From contig CAAGGN010000022.1 of the NCBI GenBank assembly GCA_900769375.1, positions 1-7,684 on the forward strand: a DNA stretch of 7,684 nucleotides, read 5' to 3'. Below the pieces are notes generated by a model. The model had not been told where the DNA came from and searched no databases. It saw nothing but the letters and a program-made list of their open reading frames with translations. Both the position numbers and the translations under genes were made by a program. The DNA comes from Clostridia bacterium (GTDB taxonomy: Bacteria; Bacillota; Clostridia; Oscillospirales; Acutalibacteraceae). Below, in pieces: positions 5,832-7,684 of this stretch (positions are counted from its first letter, which is position 1; every line of letters starts with the position of its first letter).

Positions 5832-6858
5832 AAAGTTATCCTTTCAAAGCGATTATATAGCAGGGGCTCATCCCGACGTACTAAAAGCCCTTTGCGAAAA
5901 CAACCTTGAAGCCGCCCCCGGTTACGGCACCGATAGATTTTGCGTAAGCGCAGAAGAAAAGATTAAAAAAGCATGCAACTGTGACCATGCCAAGGTTTAC
6001 TTCCTCGTTGGCGGCACCCAGGCCAATGCAGTAGTAATATCCTCTATGCTTAATAAATACGAGGGAGTTATTTCGGCTAAAACGGGCCATATTCACGCCC
6101 ACGAAGCAGGCGCAGTCGAGCATACGGGCTATAAGGTGTTGGAGCTCCCTCAAACCCTTGGCAAGATCAATGCCATAGATCTTGACAGTATGCTAAAAAC
6201 CTTCTATGCCGACTGCAACTGCGAGCATATGGTTTTTCCCGGTATGGTTTATATATCCCACCCCACAGAGTACGGAACTCTATATTCTAAAAAAGAGCTT
6301 ACTGATATATCGAATATCTGCAGAGAATATAATATTCCTTTGTTCCTTGACGGCGCTCGCCTCGGTTACGGACTTATGAGTTATCAAACCGACGTAACCT
6401 TAGAGGATGTAGCCGAGCTTTGCGATGTTTTCTATATCGGCGGAACAAAAATGGGCGCCCTTTGCGGCGAGGCGGTGGTGTTCACCAAAAACAACGCTCC
6501 CGCTCATTTTATAAATCTCATTAAGAAAAATGGCGCCCTGCTTGCTAAAGGCCGCCTTTTAGGAATTCAATTTGATGCTCTTTTCACCGATGACCTTTAT
6601 TTTAAAATTGGTCGTCATGCTATAGATATGGCCGAGAAAATAAAAGCTATATTTAAAGAAAAGGGATATCCCTTCTTCATTGATTCGCCTACCAATCAGC
6701 AGTTTATCGTGCTTGAAAACAGTAAGATGGAGCAACTTAAGGAAAAGGTGAATTTCGGTTTCTGGGAAAAATATGATGAAAACCATACGGTTGTGCGCTT
6801 CGCCACCGGATTTAGCACCACCGAGGAAGAAATCGAAGAACTTGCAAAAATAATCTAG
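5824..6858 (+). CDS. Low-specificity L-threonine aldolase (PLP enzyme)
   Basis: Fold-type I PLP enzyme of the beta-eliminating lyase/threonine aldolase family. It cleaves threonine or allo-threonine to glycine and acetaldehyde, and is reversible. The 344 residues are normal length. Seen: DYIAGAHPDVL (10-20), YGTDRF (34-39), FLVGGTQANAVV (60-71) for phosphate binding, TGHIHAHEAGAVEHTG (87-102) with His89 placed like the ring-stacking histidine, MVYISHPTEYGTLY (141-154), LFLDGARLGYGL (173-184) with Asp176 and Arg179, IGGTKMGALCGEA (205-217) with Lys209 as the PLP lysine, and GALLAKGRLLGIQF (237-250). ATG overlaps the AbrB-like gene by 8 bases, with GAGG 9 bases upstream. The glycine symporter next door fits a glycine role. 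A related aldolase with other beta-hydroxy amino acid preference is possible; sequence alone does not settle stereospecificity. Confidence 0.92.
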   Translation: MNKKLSFQSDYIAGAHPDVLKALCENNLEAAPGYGTDRFCVSAEEKIKKACNCDHAKVYFLVGGTQANAVVISSMLNKYEGVISAKTGHIHAHEAGAVEHTGYKVLELPQTLGKINAIDLDSMLKTFYADCNCEHMVFPGMVYISHPTEYGTLYSKKELTDISNICREYNIPLFLDGARLGYGLMSYQTDVTLEDVAELCDVFYIGGTKMGALCGEAVVFTKNNAPAHFINLIKKNGALLAKGRLLGIQFDALFTDDLYFKIGRHAIDMAEKIKAIFKEKGYPFFIDSPTNQQFIVLENSKMEQLKEKVNFGFWEKYDENHTVVRFATGFSTTEEEIEELAKII

Positions 6859-6875
6859 CAACTGGAGATATACTT

Positions 6876-7684
6876 ATGAAATACCAAATTAGCATTACTA
6901 AAACTGCAAATCCTAACCCCCGCCCTACCGATGAAAGCAAACTCGGTTTTGGCAGAATTTTTACCGACCATATGTTTCTTATGGATTATAGCGAAGGCGA
7001 AGGTTGGCACGATGCCCGTATAGTTCCCTTCGGTCCCCTACCCACCCATCCTGCATCTACCGTTTTTCATTACGGCGCCGAAGTTTTTGAGGGACTTAAG
7101 GCGTATAGAAACAGCGAAGGCGGAATTCAACTTTTCAGACCCGAAGAAAACGTAAAACGCCTTAATAATTCGGCCGCCCGTCTTTGCTTACCCACCCTTG
7201 ACGAAGAAGGCGCCCTCGATATTATAAAAACTTTAGTTGAACTTGAAAAAGATTGGGTTCCGAGAAGCGAAGGAACGTCTCTTTATATCCGTCCCTTCAT
7301 TTACGGCAACGACCCTCACCTTGGCGTTCACGCTGTTAAAAACGCAGTTTTCGCAATTATCTGCTCCCCCGTCGGCGCTTACTATGCCGAGGGACTTAAT
7401 CCCGTTAAAATCGCCATTGAATCCACCGACGTTCGCGCAGTAAGAGGCGGAACGGGCGAGGCAAAATGCGGCGGTAACTATGCGGCAAGTTTAAGGGCAG
7501 GTCAGAAGGCCGAAGAAAATGGATATACCCAAGTTTTATGGCTTGACGGAGTTGAGCGTAAATACATCGAAGAAGTTGGCGCTATGAATGTTATGTTCAA
7601 AATCGGCGGCAAAATAGTGACTCCCGCTCTTATGGGCTCCGTGCTCCCCGGCATTACAAGAAAATCCTGCATCCAACTCCTTAA
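6876..7684 (+). CDS. ilvE: Branched-chain amino acid aminotransferase (3' end cut by window)
   Basis: Fold-type IV PLP aminotransferase that makes or breaks down leucine, isoleucine and valine by amino exchange with glutamate. The frame runs open to the window end; 269 residues are visible, and related enzymes are about 340-360. Seen: FGRIFTDHMFLMDY (25-38), VFHYGAEVFEGLKAYR (63-78), FRPEENVKRLNNSAARL (87-103), LYIRPFIYGNDPHLGV (136-151), RGGTGEAKCGGNYAASL (190-206) with Lys197 as the PLP lysine, LWLDGVERKYIEEVGAMNVMF (221-241) and GSVLPGITRKS (254-264). These fit the longer, eukaryote-like branched-chain enzyme subgroup also common in Firmicutes. TGGAG (6863-6867) lies 8 bases before ATG, and the gene follows the aldolase by 17 bases, so it is cotranscribed. 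The missing C-terminus means integrity cannot be fully judged. Confidence 0.95.
   Translation, partial: MKYQISITKTANPNPRPTDESKLGFGRIFTDHMFLMDYSEGEGWHDARIVPFGPLPTHPASTVFHYGAEVFEGLKAYRNSEGGIQLFRPEENVKRLNNSAARLCLPTLDEEGALDIIKTLVELEKDWVPRSEGTSLYIRPFIYGNDPHLGVHAVKNAVFAIICSPVGAYYAEGLNPVKIAIESTDVRAVRGGTGEAKCGGNYAASLRAGQKAEENGYTQVLWLDGVERKYIEEVGAMNVMFKIGGKIVTPALMGSVLPGITRKSCIQLL

Noticed and set aside
1..7684. CRISPR array, insertion sequence, toxin-antitoxin pair, phage or defence genes
   Set aside because: No spaced direct repeats, transposase, integrase or small paired ORFs were seen. The AbrB-like protein resembles some antitoxins in fold, but its partner genes are metabolic enzymes, not a toxin.

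Overview
The window reads as chromosomal DNA from a low-to-mid GC Gram-positive anaerobe of the Clostridia (Bacillota), perhaps a gut Oscillospiraceae/Ruminococcaceae-type lineage. The grounds are the hisS-aspS pair, a glycine riboswitch ahead of a sodium:alanine/glycine symporter, a clostridial-type AbrB regulator with a four-cysteine tail, strong AAGGAG ribosome binding sites and near-consensus sigma-A promoters. This placement is inference from gene content and style, not a database match.

Layout. (1) Bases 1-2586, plus strand: the C-terminal part of histidyl-tRNA synthetase (cut by the window start), then a complete aspartyl-tRNA synthetase that probably starts at TTG. A hairpin at 2587-2622 ends the operon and also serves the convergent gene. 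(2) Bases 2624-3400, minus strand: one AT-richer gene for an unrecognised 258-residue protein that looks like a TIM barrel. It has a consensus promoter, and a perfect inverted repeat covers the -35 box. (3) Bases 3401-3857: a divergent non-coding region with two promoters, a glycine riboswitch (compact first aptamer, canonical second aptamer, leader-linker kink-turn) and a terminator-type expression platform. (4) Bases 3858-5432: an AGCS-family symporter under the riboswitch, closed by a strong terminator. (5) Bases 5497-7684: a strong promoter carrying a 15-base inverted repeat, then a short operon of AbrB-family regulator, threonine aldolase and branched-chain aminotransferase (cut by the window end).

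How it fits together: the right half centres on glycine, threonine and branched-chain amino acids. The symporter moves glycine/alanine under glycine-sensing RNA control. The aldolase interconverts threonine with glycine plus acetaldehyde. The aminotransferase works on the branched-chain pathway, for which threonine is the isoleucine precursor. The small AbrB-type regulator heading that operon is a candidate local controller. I see no mobile element, CRISPR array, tRNA or rRNA. No wholly new system is evident. The least explained parts are the minus-strand protein, the asymmetric riboswitch, and the inverted repeats overlapping two promoters.
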